This document shows, one piece after another, positions 62,397 to 64,000 of a stretch of 64,000 nucleotides of DNA. The notes under the pieces are model-generated. The model did no database searches. It was not told the origin of the DNA and was given only the letters and a program-made list of their open reading frames with translations. The position numbers were made by a program, and so were the translations under genes. Origin of the DNA: Kribbella jiaozuonensis (GTDB lineage Bacteria; Actinomycetota; Actinomycetes; Propionibacteriales; Kribbellaceae); contig NZ_SZPZ01000002.1 of the NCBI RefSeq assembly GCF_005233875.1, positions 1,426,001 to 1,490,000 of the forward strand, written 5' to 3'. How positions within the stretch are numbered: position 1 is the first letter of the stretch; every line of letters starts with the position of its first letter.

Positions 62397-63515
62397 ATGG
62401 CGAAGCTGACGATCCGCGACATCGCCGCGCTGTCCGGGCTGTCGAAGTCCACCGTCTCGCTGGTGCTCAACAACAGCCCGAAGGTGGACCCGGCGACCAG
62501 GCGGCACGTCCTCGCGGTGATGCGCCGGCACCGGTACGTGCCGAGTTTCGCCGCGACCGCGCTGGCCAAGGGGAGCACCCGGCTGATCGGCATGGTCGTG
62601 CCCGGCCTGTCCTGGCATATGGTTGCCTCGATCAACATCGGGGTGGCCGCGGTGACCGAGCGGAGCGGGTTCGACATCATCCTCTACACGGCGACCAACG
62701 ACCGCGACTACGGTTCGCTGATCGACCGGATCCTGACCTCGAGCATGGCGTCCGGCCTGCTCGTGGTCAGTCATGAACAGCCGCTCGATCCGCTGGTGCA
62801 GCTGCACGAGGAAGGCCTGCCGGTCGTTCTCGTGAACACCATCGACGCCGACGTCGCACTGCCGTCGGTCACGGCCGACAACTACGACGGCGCGTTGACG
62901 GCGATGGATCATCTGCTTCAGCTCGGGCACGAGCGGATCGCCTGTGTACAAGGGCGGATGACGTACCGCTGCTGCCAGGACCGTTACCGCGGCTACCTGG
63001 ACGCGCTCCGGACGGCCGGCATCCAGCCGGATCCGGAGCTGACCAAGCCCGGCGACTTCCTGCCCGAGCAGATCCGCGCCCGGTCGCACGAGTTGTTCGC
63101 GCGGCCGGCCGACGAGCGTCCGACCGCGGTGTTCGCGCACTCCGACGTGACGGCGTACGCCGTGATGACCGCGGCCGCCGAAGCCGGGCTGCGGGTGCCG
63201 GAGGACGTGTCGGTGATCGGCTTCGACGACATCGAATCGGCGGCGCAGATCCGGCCGCCGTTGACCACCATCCAGCAACCGTTCATCGACATGGGCAAGC
63301 GCGCGGCGGAGATGCTGCTGTCCGCGATCGGCCCTGGCGACTCTGATCCGAACGACGAGGAGCTGGCTTTGGCGGAGCTCGAACCGCCGGCCGCCGACCT
63401 GCCTCGTCTCGTCATGCCCACCAGCTTGATCGTCCGGGCGAGTTGCGGGCCGGTGCCCGTGACCCGATCCCCGCGCGGACGCTCGCAGACCACCCCGCAC
63501 ACCACAAAGGCCTGA
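62397..63515 (+). CDS. LacI family transcriptional regulator
   Basis: A 372-residue repressor. The N-terminal helix-turn-helix (LTIRDIAALSGLSKSTVSLV, 4-23) and hinge are followed by the periplasmic-binding-like sugar domain (60-340) with SSMASGLLVVSHE and VIGFDDIESAAQIRPPLTTI at the end. It is divergent from the glycosidase, which it likely represses together with the S15 peptidase. The inducer is probably a sugar or glycoside. The 114 bp to the next gene contain no other gene. Confidence 0.92.
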   Translation: MAKLTIRDIAALSGLSKSTVSLVLNNSPKVDPATRRHVLAVMRRHRYVPSFAATALAKGSTRLIGMVVPGLSWHMVASINIGVAAVTERSGFDIILYTATNDRDYGSLIDRILTSSMASGLLVVSHEQPLDPLVQLHEEGLPVVLVNTIDADVALPSVTADNYDGALTAMDHLLQLGHERIACVQGRMTYRCCQDRYRGYLDALRTAGIQPDPELTKPGDFLPEQIRARSHELFARPADERPTAVFAHSDVTAYAVMTAAAEAGLRVPEDVSVIGFDDIESAAQIRPPLTTIQQPFIDMGKRAAEMLLSAIGPGDSDPNDEELALAELEPPAADLPRLVMPTSLIVRASCGPVPVTRSPRGRSQTTPHTTKA

Positions 63516-63629
63516 TCCCCGGATCGAGGTCCCGCCCGACCACTGACACCACCCACGGCAGCAGCCCAGGCGCCGCACGCTCGACGCCGCCGGGCGACGC
63601 TGGCGTGCGCCCTCTGGAAGGAATCCGGA

Positions 63630-64000
63630 GTGTTCAGAAAACTGGCCACCGGTGCGAGTCTCGCGCTCATCGCCGCGGTAGCGATCCAGTCCCCAGCCCA
63701 TGCCGACGCGACGCCGTACGAGGTCCTGCCGGCCGATGCAGTCGCCAACTTCACCGAGTTCAAGAGCCTCCCGACCGACGCGACCCAGCAGGTCGCGATC
63801 ACCGGCAACCCCAACTTCAGCAAGGCGCTCGAGATCACCGTCCCGAACGGACCGCAGAGTCCCGGTCTCGACGGCGAGTACGAGATCACCCTCGGCGTAC
63901 CCGCGGCCGCGACCGTCACCGAAGGCGACGCGCTGGTGGCGACCATTTGGGCTCGCGCCATCACACCGACCAGCGGCAACGCCCACCTGGTCTTCGAGAC
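63630..64000 (+). CDS. secreted protein, partial (3' end outside window)
   Basis: GTG 63630 with GGAAGGA upstream starts MFRKLATGASLALIAAVAIQ, a signal peptide with cleavage near SPAHADA. At least 123 residues are visible, with a beta-sandwich-like composition (VLPADAVANFTEFKS, ALEITVPNGPQSPGLD, VATIWARAITP). It resembles N-terminal modules of secreted polysaccharide-active enzymes, but no catalytic part is visible. It may be part of the LacI-linked regulon. Confidence 0.8.
   Translation, partial: MFRKLATGASLALIAAVAIQSPAHADATPYEVLPADAVANFTEFKSLPTDATQQVAITGNPNFSKALEITVPNGPQSPGLDGEYEITLGVPAAATVTEGDALVATIWARAITPTSGNAHLVFE

Overview
The window is high-GC DNA with dense short operons, GTG and TTG starts, ATGA/GTGA stop-start overlaps and actinobacterial families (DUF5753 XRE regulator, DUF222-HNH protein, DUF7455, DUF6412-YidC pair, mycobacterial-style SOS box, Lys-rich N-terminus on the principal sigma factor). 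It is chromosomal DNA of an actinobacterium. The mix of secreted hydrolases, LacI/ROK sugar regulators and codon style suggests Nocardioidaceae/Kribbella, but that is an inference from general knowledge. About 60 genes are supported. No rRNA, tRNA, CRISPR array or insertion sequence was seen.

Layout. 0-8 kb: a Cmx/CmrA-like exporter with its TetR regulator, a secreted DUF1906 hydrolase behind a foldable leader, a LysR/hydrolase/LLM-oxidoreductase cluster and a lone cytochrome oxidase subunit I (ctaD). 8-19 kb: DUF5753 regulator, methyltransferase coupled to an ATP-dependent DNA ligase, secreted protein, DyP peroxidase, CPBP protease, HAD protein, group 2 sigma factor, oligopeptidase B and exonuclease III. 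19-24 kb: a TetR-controlled divergent locus with an SDR, a saccharopine-dehydrogenase-like enoyl reductase, an Asp-nucleophile hydrolase, YccF and a metallo-hydrolase; the membrane gene on the regulator side looks frameshifted. 24-31.7 kb: hemerythrin, DDAH, a zinc/TPR protein coupled to dinB, MBL hydrolase, a GCS2-type ligase, and a universal stress protein with a HhH-GPD glycosylase.

32-41 kb: principal sigma factor, DUF6412/YidC pair, a ROK-TIM barrel-Gfo/Idh sugar cassette, phosphotransferase, methyltransferase, PPK2 and a rifampin-monooxygenase-like flavoenzyme. 41.6-44 kb: a DUF222-HNH gene whose end merges into a 48-bp minisatellite array. 44-52 kb: a two-component system with a secreted DUF5666-like partner, DUF456 protein, glycogen-debranching-type enzyme, LysE exporter, MocR regulator and DUF7455. 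52-64 kb: topoisomerase subunit B, an ECF sigma factor with C-terminal domain, hydrolase/GNAT/HAD genes, secreted S15 peptidase, an MGH1/GH63-like glycosidase divergent from a LacI regulator with three candidate operators, and the start of a secreted protein.

DNA repair and replication recur: LigB-type ligase, exonuclease III, Pol IV with an unusual tail, HhH-GPD glycosylase, topoisomerase, and a possible SOS box. Nothing is a clear-cut new defence or biosynthetic system. The most unusual items are the minisatellite extending the HNH protein, the Pol IV tail plus its zinc/TPR partner, and the foldable leader before the DUF1906 gene.
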